Of a stretch of DNA of 64,000 nucleotides, positions 51,034 to 60,222 are shown piece after piece; position 1 is the stretch's first letter; the number at the start of each line of letters is the position of its first letter. Origin of the DNA: Moryella indoligenes (GTDB lineage Bacteria; Bacillota; Clostridia; Lachnospirales; Lachnospiraceae). The position numbers were made by a program, and so were the translations under genes. Location of the stretch: the NCBI RefSeq assembly GCF_030812885.1, contig NZ_JAUSTO010000006.1, positions 90,372 to 154,371 on the forward strand. The letters run 5' to 3'. The notes beneath the pieces were generated by a model, which saw only the letters and a program-made list of their open reading frames with translations, ran no database searches and was not told the DNA's origin.

Positions 51034-51385
51034 AGCGCTGGGACTGATCGGAATGGCGCAGCGGGCAGGAAAGCTTGCAAGCGGAGAATTTTCGGCAGAA
51101 AAGCTCATTCAGAGCGGAAGAGCTTTTCTGGTGATTGTTGCGGAGGATGCCTCGGAAAACACGAGAAAGCGTTTTCAGGACAAATGTACATTTTATGAAA
51201 TTCCGTGTTTTGTATTTGAGACACGGGAGCGGCTTGGACGAGCTATTGGAAAGGAGCTGCGTGCCTCTCTTGCAATTGGAGACGAAAATCTCGCAGGAGC
51301 AGTGGAAAAACTGCTCAGACAGCTTGAAGCCGGAAGTCAGGTATCGGATACAGATAAAAAAGCAACGGATGGACAACAGATATGA
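51017..51385 (+). CDS. ylxQ: YlxQ-like L7Ae/L30e/S12e/Gadd45-family RNA-binding protein
   Basis: A 122-residue protein: LGLIGMAQRAGKLASGEF and VIVAEDASENTRKRF match the L7Ae-type kink-turn-binding family that sits between rnpM and infB in Firmicutes. A polar tail (GSQVSDTDKKATDGQQ) extends beyond the core fold. AAGGAG at 51001-51006 lies about 10 bases before ATG 51017. RNA target unproven. Confidence 0.92.
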   Translation: MRTEDRALGLIGMAQRAGKLASGEFSAEKLIQSGRAFLVIVAEDASENTRKRFQDKCTFYEIPCFVFETRERLGRAIGKELRASLAIGDENLAGAVEKLLRQLEAGSQVSDTDKKATDGQQI

Positions 51386-51458
51386 CAGAGTAAATCAGGA
51401 GTACAGCGCGGATGCGTTCCGCAAGTATGATAAGCCGAAAAAATGGAGGCCCAGGTAG
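51369..51458 (+). CDS. Possible 29-residue basic protein coupled to infB
   Basis: An open frame from ATG 51369 to TAG 51456-51458 encoding a 29-residue peptide, MDNRYDRVNQEYSADAFRKY followed by DKPKKWRPR. Its stop and the infB GTG share a base (TAGTG), the arrangement of translationally coupled genes, and the infB ribosome binding site lies inside it. There is no clear Shine-Dalgarno before its ATG, and it overlaps the end of ylxQ by 17 bases. I do not recognise it. It may be a real small protein or a leader for infB. Confidence 0.4.
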   Translation: MDNRYDRVNQEYSADAFRKYDKPKKWRPR

Positions 51459-54208
51459 TGAAGAAAACAGAAACATCAGAGACAGCGAAAAAAGTAGAGG
51501 TAAATACAGCGCCGGCAGGCGAGAATACTGCATCAGCAGCGGAGCAGAGTGCGGAGGCGGCACCGAAGAAGAAAAAATTCACGGCGGTTTTCCGCCCGCA
51601 GAATGCCCAGCAGATCCGGGTAAAGCCGAAGAGCAGCCCAAAGCCCGCAAGGACTAAGACCGCAGCTGCGCCGAAGGATAGTGAGAAGGAGCTGAAGCAG
51701 GGCGTTCAGCCGGACAATCATGCAGCAAAGCCCGCTGAGAAGGCGGCTCCCGCTGCCAGAACGGAGAAGCCGGAGACGGATACTGCGGCAAAGAGCACGG
51801 AGCAAAAGACCGCAGCAAAGCCTGTTGCGCCTGTGAGACCAGCAGCTCCGGTAAGACATACAGCTCCGACCAGACCCGTCGGAAGCATCATAAGAAATGG
51901 TGTTGTGGTTCAGCTCAATACGCTGCAGGGCGATAGACCGCAGGGGAACTATCAGAGCCGCGGCGGACAGGCCGGCAGACCTGCACAGGGTGATCGCCGC
52001 CAGGGAAGCTATGGAAATCGCAGCGGCAGCTATCAGGGCGGCAGACCCGCACAGGGACAGAATGGAAGCTCCGGCGGCCGCAGCTCCGGCGGCTATCAGG
52101 GCAATCGAAACGTCCAGACGCAGGGTGGAAGCTACGGCAACCGCAGCGGCAGCTATCAGGGCGGCAGACCTGCACAGGGACAGGGCGGTAGATCCGGTTC
52201 CTTCAGTGCGCGTCCGGGCAGCGGCTATGACAATAGGAAGGGCGGAAACTTTGCCTCCAAGAATGTCGGCGGCGGGGATACTCCGCTTGTGAAGAAGCCG
52301 GTCAGCAACCGTCCGAGCAAAAATAACTTCAAGGACAAGAATGACAAGCGCTACAAGACAGAGGATGGTTTTAAGAACGGCAAGGGCGGCAAGGTGACAC
52401 GTCACCCCTTCATCATGCCGGAGAAGCCGAAGGCTGCAAAGGTAGAGGAGGAGATCAAGGAGATTATTCTTCCGGAGAATATTACCATCAGCGAGCTCGC
52501 GAAGAAGATGAAGAAGAACGCCTCCGAGCTCATCAAGAAGCTCTTTGCGAAGGGGGAGCTTTATACTATCAATTCGGAGATTCCCTACGAGAAGGCGGAG
52601 GAGCTCGCGCTTGAGTATGAGATCCTCTGCTCTCCGGAGGAGAAGATCGACGTGATCGCGGAGCTCCTGAAGGAGGAGAAGGAGGATGTCGGGGAGATGG
52701 TCTCCCGTCCGCCGGTTGTCTGCGTCATGGGTCACGTTGACCACGGCAAGACCTCTCTGCTCGACGCAATCCGTAAGACCAGCGTTACAAGCCGCGAGGC
52801 CGGAGGCATCACCCAGCATATCGGCGCTTATATGGTGAAGGTCAAGGATCGCCCGATCACCTTCCTCGATACACCCGGACATGAGGCATTTACAGCGATG
52901 CGTATGCGCGGCGCACAGTCCACGGATATCGCAGTTCTGGTTGTCGCGGCGGATGATGGCATCATGCCGCAGACCGTCGAGGCAATTAACCATGCAAAGG
53001 CTGCGGGAGTAGATATTATTGTCGCAATCAATAAGATCGATAAGCCCGCGGCAAATATTGAGCGCGTCAAGCAGGAGCTCATGCAGTACGAGCTTGTCGC
53101 AGAGGACTGGGGCGGAACCACAATCTGCTGCCCGATCTCCGCGAAAACGCATGAAGGAATTGAAAATCTCCTGGAGATGATACTGCTCACAGCGGATGTG
53201 AAGGAGCTGAAGGCAAATCCGAACAGAAATGCCCGCGGACTTGTGGTTGAGGCGCAGCTTGACAAGGGCAAGGGGCCGGTTGCGACCGTTCTGGTTCAGA
53301 AGGGAACCCTGCACGTCGGTGACTTCGTGGCGGCGGGCTCCTGCTACGGAAAGATCAGAGCCATGCTGAACGACAAGGGCATGCGCGTGAAGGAGGCGAA
53401 GCCTTCCACTCCTGTGGAGATTCAGGGTCTCAGCGCAGTGCCGAATGCGGGCGAGATCTTCGTCGCCATGGACAGCGACAAGGAGGCCAAGGACTTTGCG
53501 GCAACCTTTGTCAGCGAGGGCAAGAACAAGCTGATTGAGGAGACCAAGGCGAAGCTCTCTCTCGATGATCTCTTCGGGCAGATCAAGGCCGGCGAAATCA
53601 AGGAACTGCCGCTCATTGTCAAGGCAGATGTTCAGGGCTCTGTGGAGGCAGTCAAGCAATCTCTGAGCAAGCTCTCCAATGAAGAGGTGCAGGTGCGCGT
53701 GATTCACAGCGCGGTCGGCGCCATCAGTGAATCGGATGTGGCTCTCGCGAGTGCCAGCAATGCGATCATCATCGGCTTTAATGTGCGCCCGGATGCAACG
53801 GCAAAATCCATCGCAGAGCACGAGCATGTCGATATACGCCTCTACAAGGTGATTTATCAGGCGATTGAGGATATTGAGCACGCACTGAGCGGCATGCTTG
53901 CGCCGGTATTTGAGGAAAAAGTGATCGGTCACGCGGAGGTGAGAGCACTGTTCAAGGCCTCCGGTGTCGGAACCATCGCGGGCTCCTATGTGCTTGACGG
54001 AAAAATTCAGCGTGGCTGCAAGGCGCGTATCACCCGCGAGGGAGAGCAGATCTTTGACGGCGATCTCGCCTCTCTCAAGAGATTCAAGGATGATGTCAAA
54101 GAGGTGAATGCCGGCTATGAGTGCGGTCTGGTATTTGAGAAGTTCAATGACCTTATGGAGGGCGATCTGGTTGAGGCCTACGCCATGGTAGAGGTACCGA
54201 GGAAATAA
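51458..54208 (+). CDS. infB: Translation initiation factor IF-2
   Basis: A 916-residue GTPase that places initiator tRNA on the ribosome. An unusually long N-terminus (residues about 1-310) is Lys/Ala/Pro-rich, then Gly/Arg/Gln-rich with repeated GNRSGSYQGGRPAQGQ units. IF2_N (ITISELAKKMKKNASELIKKL) and the G domain follow: G1 GHVDHGKTSLLDAIR, G3 DTPGHEAF, G4 NKID, then domains II-IV ending near GLVFEKFNDLMEGD. Start: the ATG at 51443 has no ribosome binding site, whereas GTG 51458 has GGAGG at 51445-51449 (8-base spacing). Confidence 0.97.
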   Translation: MKKTETSETAKKVEVNTAPAGENTASAAEQSAEAAPKKKKFTAVFRPQNAQQIRVKPKSSPKPARTKTAAAPKDSEKELKQGVQPDNHAAKPAEKAAPAARTEKPETDTAAKSTEQKTAAKPVAPVRPAAPVRHTAPTRPVGSIIRNGVVVQLNTLQGDRPQGNYQSRGGQAGRPAQGDRRQGSYGNRSGSYQGGRPAQGQNGSSGGRSSGGYQGNRNVQTQGGSYGNRSGSYQGGRPAQGQGGRSGSFSARPGSGYDNRKGGNFASKNVGGGDTPLVKKPVSNRPSKNNFKDKNDKRYKTEDGFKNGKGGKVTRHPFIMPEKPKAAKVEEEIKEIILPENITISELAKKMKKNASELIKKLFAKGELYTINSEIPYEKAEELALEYEILCSPEEKIDVIAELLKEEKEDVGEMVSRPPVVCVMGHVDHGKTSLLDAIRKTSVTSREAGGITQHIGAYMVKVKDRPITFLDTPGHEAFTAMRMRGAQSTDIAVLVVAADDGIMPQTVEAINHAKAAGVDIIVAINKIDKPAANIERVKQELMQYELVAEDWGGTTICCPISAKTHEGIENLLEMILLTADVKELKANPNRNARGLVVEAQLDKGKGPVATVLVQKGTLHVGDFVAAGSCYGKIRAMLNDKGMRVKEAKPSTPVEIQGLSAVPNAGEIFVAMDSDKEAKDFAATFVSEGKNKLIEETKAKLSLDDLFGQIKAGEIKELPLIVKADVQGSVEAVKQSLSKLSNEEVQVRVIHSAVGAISESDVALASASNAIIIGFNVRPDATAKSIAEHEHVDIRLYKVIYQAIEDIEHALSGMLAPVFEEKVIGHAEVRALFKASGVGTIAGSYVLDGKIQRGCKARITREGEQIFDGDLASLKRFKDDVKEVNAGYECGLVFEKFNDLMEGDLVEAYAMVEVPRK
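52004..52183 (+). repeat. Direct 57-bp repeat within infB
   Basis: Bases 52004-52060 and 52127-52183 are nearly identical copies encoding GSYGNRSGSYQGGRPAQGQ, separated by 66 bases. It is coding repeat DNA in the disordered N-terminal region of IF-2. Confidence 0.8.
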
Positions 54209-54212
54209 CAAG

Positions 54213-54608
54213 ATGAAAAAAGGCAGCATTAAAAATACAAGAATCAATGCTGAGGTACGCAAGGAGATTCAGTCTGTCGTGATGAACGGGATCAAGGATC
54301 CGCGCATCAGTCCGATGACCAGCATCACGGACGCGCGGGTCACTGCGGACCTGAAGTACTGTACTGTTTATGTCAGTGTGCTGGGAAATGACGCGGCGGT
54401 GGAGGATACACTTGCGGGACTGAAGAGTGCCACCGGATTTATTCGCCGTGAGCTTGCCCGCACGATCAATCTCCGCATCACACCGGAGCTCCGCTTTGTC
54501 GCGGACCGATCCCTTGCCTATGGCGCTCATATCGACAGCATACTGGATGAGCTGAAGAAGGACAGAGAGGGCGAAGAAAATACAGCGGAAGACGAAGAAG
54601 AGGCATAA
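54213..54608 (+). CDS. rbfA: 30S ribosome-binding factor RbfA
   Basis: A 131-residue KH-fold assembly factor for the 16S rRNA 5' end. Family segments: IQSVVMNGIKDPRIS, VTADLKYCTVYVSVLG, LRITPELRFVADRSLAYG. A short acidic tail (EGEENTAEDEEEA) is appended. It starts 4 bases after infB and its stop directly abuts the next ATG. Confidence 0.96.
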   Translation: MKKGSIKNTRINAEVRKEIQSVVMNGIKDPRISPMTSITDARVTADLKYCTVYVSVLGNDAAVEDTLAGLKSATGFIRRELARTINLRITPELRFVADRSLAYGAHIDSILDELKKDREGEENTAEDEEEA

Positions 54609-55565
54609 ATGAACACTTTGCTTTTGGAAAGAATCGCTGCTGCGAGGAGCATTGCACTGTTTGGGCATGTGCGTCCGGATGGGGACTGTGTCGGCTCCAC
54701 TCTGGCACTTTACAATTACATACGAAGCACAGCACCAGAGAAGCGGGTCAGTATCTGTCTGGAACAGCCAATGGCAAAATTTGCTTATCTTGAGGGATTT
54801 CAGGATATCGTGACAGATCCGGCACAGGGCATACATGCAGAGCTCGCAATAGCCCTGGATGTCTCGGATCACGGCCGGCTCGGTGATTTTGCTGCGCTCT
54901 TTGATGCAGCAAAGCGGAGCCTCAATATTGACCACCATGTGACCAATCCACATTTCGCGATGGAGACAATCTGTGAGCCGGAGCGGAGCTCTACCTGTGA
55001 GCTTCTCTATACGCTGCTTCCGGAGCAGGAGATCAGCCGGGAGATTGCGGCCTGCCTCTACACGGGCATCATCACGGATACAGGAGTGTTCAAGTATTCT
55101 CAGACCAGCGCAGAGACCATGCGGATTGCCGGAGTGCTGATGGAGACGGGTATCCCCTTTGGAGATATGATTGATGTCGCCTACTACAGAAAGACCTTCG
55201 TGCAGAACCGCATTCTCGGCAGGGCGCTGACAAAGGCCGTCTCTGTGCTGGACGGCCGACTGATCTACGCTGTTATCACCCTGGAGGATAAGGCGGAATA
55301 CGGCGCAAGCTCCATGGATCTTGACGGCATCGCAGAACAGCTGCGACTTACGGAGGGGGTGGAATGCTCTGTGCTGTGCGGCGAAACAGAGCCAGGCGAG
55401 TTCAAGCTGTCCATGCGCTCCTATGAGAAGGTAAATGTATCAGAGATTGCCGCCTGCTTTGGCGGCGGCGGGCATATCCGCGCTGCCGGCTGCACGGTCC
55501 GGATGCCGGCGGAGGAGATCATGCGCGCTGTCACAGAAAAGATAAGAGGGCAGCTCCTATGCTGA
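54609..55565 (+). CDS. nrnA: DHH family phosphoesterase (NrnA-like oligoribonuclease/pAp phosphatase)
   Basis: A 318-residue DHH/DHHA1 phosphoesterase. Metal ligands appear in FGHVRPDGDCVGS (DHH motif I, residues about 19-31), IALDVSDHGR and LNIDHHVTNPHF. The C-terminal DHHA1 domain ends with FGGGGHIRAAGC. NrnA degrades nanoRNAs and converts pAp to AMP. Its ATG directly follows the rbfA TAA, and its 3' end overlaps truB by 7 bases. Confidence 0.95.
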   Translation: MNTLLLERIAAARSIALFGHVRPDGDCVGSTLALYNYIRSTAPEKRVSICLEQPMAKFAYLEGFQDIVTDPAQGIHAELAIALDVSDHGRLGDFAALFDAAKRSLNIDHHVTNPHFAMETICEPERSSTCELLYTLLPEQEISREIAACLYTGIITDTGVFKYSQTSAETMRIAGVLMETGIPFGDMIDVAYYRKTFVQNRILGRALTKAVSVLDGRLIYAVITLEDKAEYGASSMDLDGIAEQLRLTEGVECSVLCGETEPGEFKLSMRSYEKVNVSEIAACFGGGGHIRAAGCTVRMPAEEIMRAVTEKIRGQLLC

Positions 55566-56524
55566 ACGGGGTACTTAATGTCCGGAAGGAGCGCGGGTAC
55601 AGCTCCCACGATGTCGTGGCAAAGCTTCGCGGTATCCTCCATCAGAAGAAGATAGGGCACACCGGTACGCTCGATCCCGATGCGGAGGGTGTGCTTCCGG
55701 TCTGTCTCGGGAATGCGACAAAGCTCTGCGATATGCTGACTGAAAAGACAAAGTGCTATCGCGCGGTGCTGCTTTTGGGAATCACAACGGACACGCAGGA
55801 TATCAGCGGTGCGGTACTAAAACAGCTGTCACCCTGTGCGGATGAGGAAAAAGTGAGGGCGGCGATTTTTTCCTTCATTGGTGATTACGATCAGATCCCA
55901 CCCATGTACTCCGCTCTGAAGGTGAATGGGCAGAAGCTTATAGATCTAGCGCGGCGCGGCATTGAGGTGGAACGAAAGCCAAGACGCATCCATATCTATG
56001 ACATCAGAATAGAAGAGATGCAGCTGCCGCGCATCACTGTGACAGTCGAATGCAGTAAGGGAAGCTATATTAGAACGCTCTGCCATGATATTGGTGAGAA
56101 ATTGGGCTGCGGCGGCTGTATGGAGCAGCTGCTCAGAACGCGTTCCGGAAGCTTTTCACTTGCACAGGCGAAAAAGCTTTCCGAAATTGAAGCTGCGGTG
56201 GCAGAAGGGGGGATCTCAGAGCTGGTGATACCCACAGACCGTTGTCTCGCCGAGTACCCCGCACTCCATGCCGTTTCTCAGGCTGATCGCTATCTGCACA
56301 ACGGGAACCCTGTCGCAAAGGAGCTTCTGCTTTCGAAGACGGATGGTTCCGAAGAACAGAACAGCTCTCAGAGGACAAGTGCTGCGGAAGTCCAACATCA
56401 GCCTCAGACTGAACAGGATGGGGCGATTTTTCGGGTCTACGACAGTGAGCAGCGCTTTATCGGGCTCTATTACCGCAGCGATCAGGGCCTGTACAGGCCA
56501 AAAAAAATATTTTCGCTGCAATAA
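55559..56524 (+). CDS. truB: tRNA pseudouridine(55) synthase TruB
   Basis: A 321-residue enzyme making pseudouridine 55 in tRNA. The catalytic aspartate lies in HTGTLDPDAEGVLPVCLG; IPPMYSALKVNGQKLIDLAR and KGSYIRTLCHDIGEKLGCGG also match. The C-terminal PUA-like region contains a polar insert around residues 260-290 (GSEEQNSSQRTSAAEVQHQP) not usual in the family. Overlaps nrnA, so it is co-translated. Confidence 0.95.
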   Translation: MLNGVLNVRKERGYSSHDVVAKLRGILHQKKIGHTGTLDPDAEGVLPVCLGNATKLCDMLTEKTKCYRAVLLLGITTDTQDISGAVLKQLSPCADEEKVRAAIFSFIGDYDQIPPMYSALKVNGQKLIDLARRGIEVERKPRRIHIYDIRIEEMQLPRITVTVECSKGSYIRTLCHDIGEKLGCGGCMEQLLRTRSGSFSLAQAKKLSEIEAAVAEGGISELVIPTDRCLAEYPALHAVSQADRYLHNGNPVAKELLLSKTDGSEEQNSSQRTSAAEVQHQPQTEQDGAIFRVYDSEQRFIGLYYRSDQGLYRPKKIFSLQ

Positions 56525-56546
56525 CGCAGCGGCGGAAGGAAAAAAT

Positions 56547-57473
56547 TTGAAGGACTGGATCGAGACAACAGAGATACAAATTCCGGTCCCCACCGTAGTC
56601 TCCATCGGAAAATTTGACGGAGATCACAAGGGGCATCAGAAGATATTTTCCTGTATGCGTAAAATTGCGGCGCGAGAGCACTGTGCCACGGCGATATTTA
56701 CCTTTGGAACGCCCCCAGCACAGATTGTCACAGGAAGCAGCCGACCTCAGATCACGACCAACGCCGAGCGAAGAAAAAAGCTGGAGAGCGCCGGGATCGA
56801 GTATCTGGTGGAATATCCCTTCACTGCGGAGGTTGCAGCCATGTCAGGTGAGGATTTTCTTAAAAATATCCTTATTGGCCGCATGAACATGAAGTTTATT
56901 GTCGCAGGACCGGACTGTGCTTTTGGGAGGAACCGCAGCGGCAATGCGGAGCTGCTGCAGAGGCTCGGTCCCGAGCTTGGCTTTCAGACTTTTATTATAG
57001 AGAAGGAACAGGACGAGGGACGGGATATCAGCTCCAGCTACATCCGGGAGGAGCTTCAGAACGGCAATATCGGGAAGGCGAATGAACTGCTTGGCTCTGT
57101 GTACTCCGTAGAAGGCATCGTAGAGAGAGGCAACCACATCGGAGGAAGCATACTTGGCTTTCCAACGGTGAATCTCTCTGTCCCGGAGGGGAAGCTTCTG
57201 CCGCGCCACGGTGTCTATGAGACAGAAACCCAGCTTCCGGATGGAAGCTGGGTTCGCGGGATCACCAATGTCGGTACGAACCCGTCTGTAAAAGAGGACA
57301 GACAGCATCATCGCGCAAGGATTGAGACCTTTCTGCTGAATTATTCCGGAGATCTCTACGATCAGAGAATATGTGTGCGTTTTCTTCGCTTCCTCCGACC
57401 AGAGCTGAAATTTGACAGTCTGGATGCTCTGAAGGAGCAGATTCAGAGGGATATTCAGAGCATCGGCAGCTGA
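56547..57473 (+). CDS. ribF: Bifunctional riboflavin kinase/FAD synthetase
   Basis: A 308-residue enzyme making FMN and then FAD. The N-terminal nucleotidyltransferase has GKFDGDHKGHQKIF (usually GxFDGVHxGH), GPDCAFGRNRSGNAELL and the SSSYIREEL signature; the C-terminal riboflavin kinase has GFPTVNLSVPEGKLLPRHGVY (two halves) and TNVGTNPSVKED. Start: TTG 56547 with AAGGA at 56536-56540 (6-base spacing); ATG codons upstream in frame lie inside truB. An end-of-operon gene. Confidence 0.94.
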   Translation: MKDWIETTEIQIPVPTVVSIGKFDGDHKGHQKIFSCMRKIAAREHCATAIFTFGTPPAQIVTGSSRPQITTNAERRKKLESAGIEYLVEYPFTAEVAAMSGEDFLKNILIGRMNMKFIVAGPDCAFGRNRSGNAELLQRLGPELGFQTFIIEKEQDEGRDISSSYIREELQNGNIGKANELLGSVYSVEGIVERGNHIGGSILGFPTVNLSVPEGKLLPRHGVYETETQLPDGSWVRGITNVGTNPSVKEDRQHHRARIETFLLNYSGDLYDQRICVRFLRFLRPELKFDSLDALKEQIQRDIQSIGS

Positions 57474-57500
57474 GGAACTGAAAGATATCTCTGAAAGCGG

Positions 57501-57530
57501 TTGACACTCACAGAACTTACGTGGTACTAT
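57501..57530 (+). promoter_or_regulatory. Promoter and leader of rpsO
   Basis: TTGACA (57501-57506), 18-bp spacer, TACTAT (57525-57530). The leader of about 80 nt contains CGGCA/TGCCG-type complementarity (57571-57598) and may be an S15 autoregulation site, but this is uncertain. Confidence 0.55.
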
Positions 57531-57618
57531 TTTCAAGTATTATGCGCCCGATACTATGTTTTCGGCAACTCCACCGAATCCGCAGTGCCGGGTCAGAAAA
57601 AATCAAAGGAGAAGAGAC

Positions 57619-57885
57619 ATGATTACAAAAGAGAAGAAGGAAGAAATCATCAAGGCATATGGAAGAAAGGAAGGCGATACCGGTTCACCGGAGGTTCAGA
57701 TCGCACTTCTGACTGAGCGCATCGCGGAGCTCACAGAGCATCTCAAGGCGAATCCGAAGGATCACCACTCCAGAAGAGGACTTCTGATGATGGTAGGTCA
57801 CAGAAGAGGACTTCTGGGCTATCTCAAGAACAACGATCTTGAGGGCTATCGCGCTCTGATCGAGAAGCTCGGACTCAGAAAGTAA
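57619..57885 (+). CDS. rpsO: 30S ribosomal protein S15
   Basis: An 88-residue protein of standard length: MITKEKKEEIIKAYGRKEGD, TGSPEVQIALLTERIAELTE and HHSRRGLLMMVGHRRGLLGY are conserved. It binds the central domain of 16S rRNA early in 30S assembly. AAAGGAG precedes ATG 57619; the in-frame ATG at 57556 lies in the untranslated leader. Followed by a terminator and then pnp, the usual order. Confidence 0.98.
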   Translation: MITKEKKEEIIKAYGRKEGDTGSPEVQIALLTERIAELTEHLKANPKDHHSRRGLLMMVGHRRGLLGYLKNNDLEGYRALIEKLGLRK

Positions 57886-57901
57886 ACACAGGCTTTCTTT
57901 C

Positions 57902-57935
57902 TCAGGGTGGAATACGCATTCCACCCTGATATTGC
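57902..57935 (+). terminator. Intrinsic terminator after rpsO
   Basis: Perfect 12-bp stem TCAGGGTGGAAT/ATTCCACCCTGA (57902-57913 with 57918-57929), four-base loop, T-rich but interrupted tail. Confidence 0.75.
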
Positions 57936-58030
57936 TTTATCATATAAGAAATTTCTCGGAGTTATCGTCCGCTTGTGGACTTTGTTCAGTACCTGTTCGC
58001 GTAATTGGAGAGAGGAAAGGGAAACATAAA

Positions 58031-60139
58031 ATGAGTAAAGAATTTAAGAGCTACAGCATGGAACTGGCAGGCAGAACGCTGACTGTAGAAATCGGCAGAG
58101 TCTGCGCACAGGCAAACGGTGCAGCGCTGATGCACTACGGTGACACAGTGGTACTGTCCACTGCAACGGCCAGCAAGCAGCCCAGAGAGGGCATTGATTT
58201 TTTCCCGCTCTCTGTGGAATACAGCGAGAGACAGTATGCTGTCGGCAAGATCCCCGGCGGCTTTATGAAGCGTGAGGGCAAGCCCTCTGAAAACGCAATT
58301 CTGACGGATCGCGTGATCGACCGCCCAATGCGCCCGCTCTTCCCGAAGGACTACAGAAATGACGTCACTCTGGAAAATCTAGTGATGAGTGTCGATCCTG
58401 ACTGTGCTCCGGAGCTCACTGCGATGCTCGGCACCGCACTCTCCGTGACTATTTCCGATATTCCCTTTGATGGTCCCTGCGCGATGACGCAGGTCGGTCT
58501 GATTGATGGAAATTTCATCATCAATCCCACCAATGCGCAGAAGAAAGTATCCGATCTCGCCCTGACGGTTGCCAGCACAGAGCACAAAGTCATTATGATC
58601 GAGGCCGGTGCAAATGAGGTTCCGGAACAGAGCATGATCGACGCAATCTTCGAGGCAGACCGCATCAACAAGGAGATCATTGCCTTCTTTAAGAAGATTC
58701 AGGCTGAAGTCGGCAAGGAGAAGCACAGCTATATTTCCTCAGCGGTTCCGCAGGAGCTCTTTGACGCGATCAGAGAAGTGATTCCGCAGGAGGAGATGGA
58801 GGAAGCTGTCTTTAATGACGACAAGCAGACCCGCGATGCCAATGTGGATAAGCTCACAGAGAAGTGCAAGGAGGCGCTCGCAGATCATGAGGAATGGCTC
58901 GACCTGATCTCTGATGCAATGTATCAGTATGAGAAGAAGACTGTGCGGAAGATGATTTTAAAGGATCATAAGCGTCCGGACGGCAGACAGATTACAGAGA
59001 TCCGTCCGCTGGCGGCTGAGATTGATCTTCTGCCCCGCGTGCATGGCTCTGCGATGTTCACAAGAGGTCAGACCCAGATACTTGATGTCTGCACACTCGC
59101 TCCGCTCTCTGAGGTTCAGAGACTTGAGGGAATGGATGTCGATATCAAGAGCAAGCGCTACCTGCACCAGTACAACTTCCCCTCCTACTCGGTCGGAGAA
59201 ACCCGTGTCTCCAGAGGTCCGGGCCGCAGAGAGATCGGCCACGGCGCACTGGCAGAGCGCGCACTGCTTCCGATGATTCCGAGCGAGGAGGAGTTCCCCT
59301 ACGCGATTCGCTGCGTATCCGAGACTATGGAGTCCAACGGCTCCACCTCTCAGGCCAGCGTATGCGCATCCAGCCTTGCACTGATGGCTGCCGGTGTTCC
59401 GATCAAGCGTCCGGTTGCAGGAATCTCCTGCGGTCTGGTGACCGGTGAGACGGATGATGACTATCTCGTGCTCACGGATATTCAGGGCCTTGAGGACTTC
59501 TTTGGCGACATGGACTTCAAGGTCGCAGGAACGGAAAAGGGGATCAACGCAATTCAGATGGATATCAAGATCCACGGTCTCACACGTCCGATCATTGAGG
59601 AGGCGATTGCCAAGACCCGTGAGGCCCGGATGTATATCCTCAACAACATCATGAATCCGGTAATCTCCGAGGCAAGGGCCGAGGTCAGCAAATATGCGCC
59701 GAAGATCCTTCAGATCAAGATCGACCCGAAGAAGATCGGAGATGTCGTCGGCAAGCAGGGCAAGACCATTAATAAGATCATTGAGGACTTCGGTGTTCAG
59801 ATTGATATAGAGGAGGATGGCAGCGTCAACGTCAGCGGCATCGACAAAGAAAATATCGAACAGGCTGTCCAGACCATTCGAAACATTGTTACTGAGATAG
59901 AGGCCGGACAGGTCTTTACGGGTAAAGTGGTTCGCATTCTGGAGTTTGGCGCCTTCGTCAGTCTGACCCCAAACAAGGACGGCATGATTCACATCTCCAA
60001 GCTCGCGGACAGAAGAGTCGCGAAGGTAGAGGATGTCGTCAACATCGGTGATGAGGTTACTGTCAAAGTTATCAAGGTCGATCCGGTAAAGGATCGCATT
60101 GATCTCACCATGAGACCCTCCGATTTAGAGAAGCACTGA
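58031..60139 (+). CDS. pnp: Polyribonucleotide nucleotidyltransferase
   Basis: A 702-residue phosphorolytic 3'-5' exoribonuclease (PNPase). Two RNase PH-like domains (GIDFFPLSVEYSERQYAVGK and VGETRVSRGPGRREIGHGAL), a KH domain (DVVGKQGKTINKIIEDFGVQ) and a C-terminal S1 domain (GKVVRILEFGAFVSLTPN) occur in the usual order. A trimer degrades mRNA with phosphate, or adds tails. Start: ATG 58031 after a purine-rich GAGAGGAAAGG; the in-frame upstream ATG at 57932 lies next to the rpsO terminator. Normal length. Confidence 0.98.
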   Translation: MSKEFKSYSMELAGRTLTVEIGRVCAQANGAALMHYGDTVVLSTATASKQPREGIDFFPLSVEYSERQYAVGKIPGGFMKREGKPSENAILTDRVIDRPMRPLFPKDYRNDVTLENLVMSVDPDCAPELTAMLGTALSVTISDIPFDGPCAMTQVGLIDGNFIINPTNAQKKVSDLALTVASTEHKVIMIEAGANEVPEQSMIDAIFEADRINKEIIAFFKKIQAEVGKEKHSYISSAVPQELFDAIREVIPQEEMEEAVFNDDKQTRDANVDKLTEKCKEALADHEEWLDLISDAMYQYEKKTVRKMILKDHKRPDGRQITEIRPLAAEIDLLPRVHGSAMFTRGQTQILDVCTLAPLSEVQRLEGMDVDIKSKRYLHQYNFPSYSVGETRVSRGPGRREIGHGALAERALLPMIPSEEEFPYAIRCVSETMESNGSTSQASVCASSLALMAAGVPIKRPVAGISCGLVTGETDDDYLVLTDIQGLEDFFGDMDFKVAGTEKGINAIQMDIKIHGLTRPIIEEAIAKTREARMYILNNIMNPVISEARAEVSKYAPKILQIKIDPKKIGDVVGKQGKTINKIIEDFGVQIDIEEDGSVNVSGIDKENIEQAVQTIRNIVTEIEAGQVFTGKVVRILEFGAFVSLTPNKDGMIHISKLADRRVAKVEDVVNIGDEVTVKVIKVDPVKDRIDLTMRPSDLEKH

Positions 60140-60146
60140 TGTATCT

Positions 60147-60184
60147 GCCGCGGGCTCTGCGATCACACAGCCCGCGGCTGTTTT
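60147..60184 (+). terminator. Intrinsic terminator of pnp
   Basis: GCCGCGGGCT (60147-60156) and AGCCCGCGGC (60169-60178), a perfect 10-bp stem, then TGTTTT. Confidence 0.85.
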
Positions 60185-60222
60185 GACTGAAGTTGCATAA
60201 AGAGGGAGAGGAGGAGAGGTTT

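Noticed and set aside
52004..52183. 57-bp direct repeats as a CRISPR or mobile-element trace
   Set aside because: Only two copies, in frame within infB and encoding the same Gly/Arg-rich unit; there are no regular spacers or inverted ends.
51533..54262. Very long open frame on the minus strand opposite infB (about 900 codons)
   Set aside because: It mirrors the codon periodicity of infB, has Leu/Arg/Asp-rich low-complexity content, no ribosome binding site and no recognisable domain. Similar long antisense frames face thrS, pckA and the carboxyltransferase gene.
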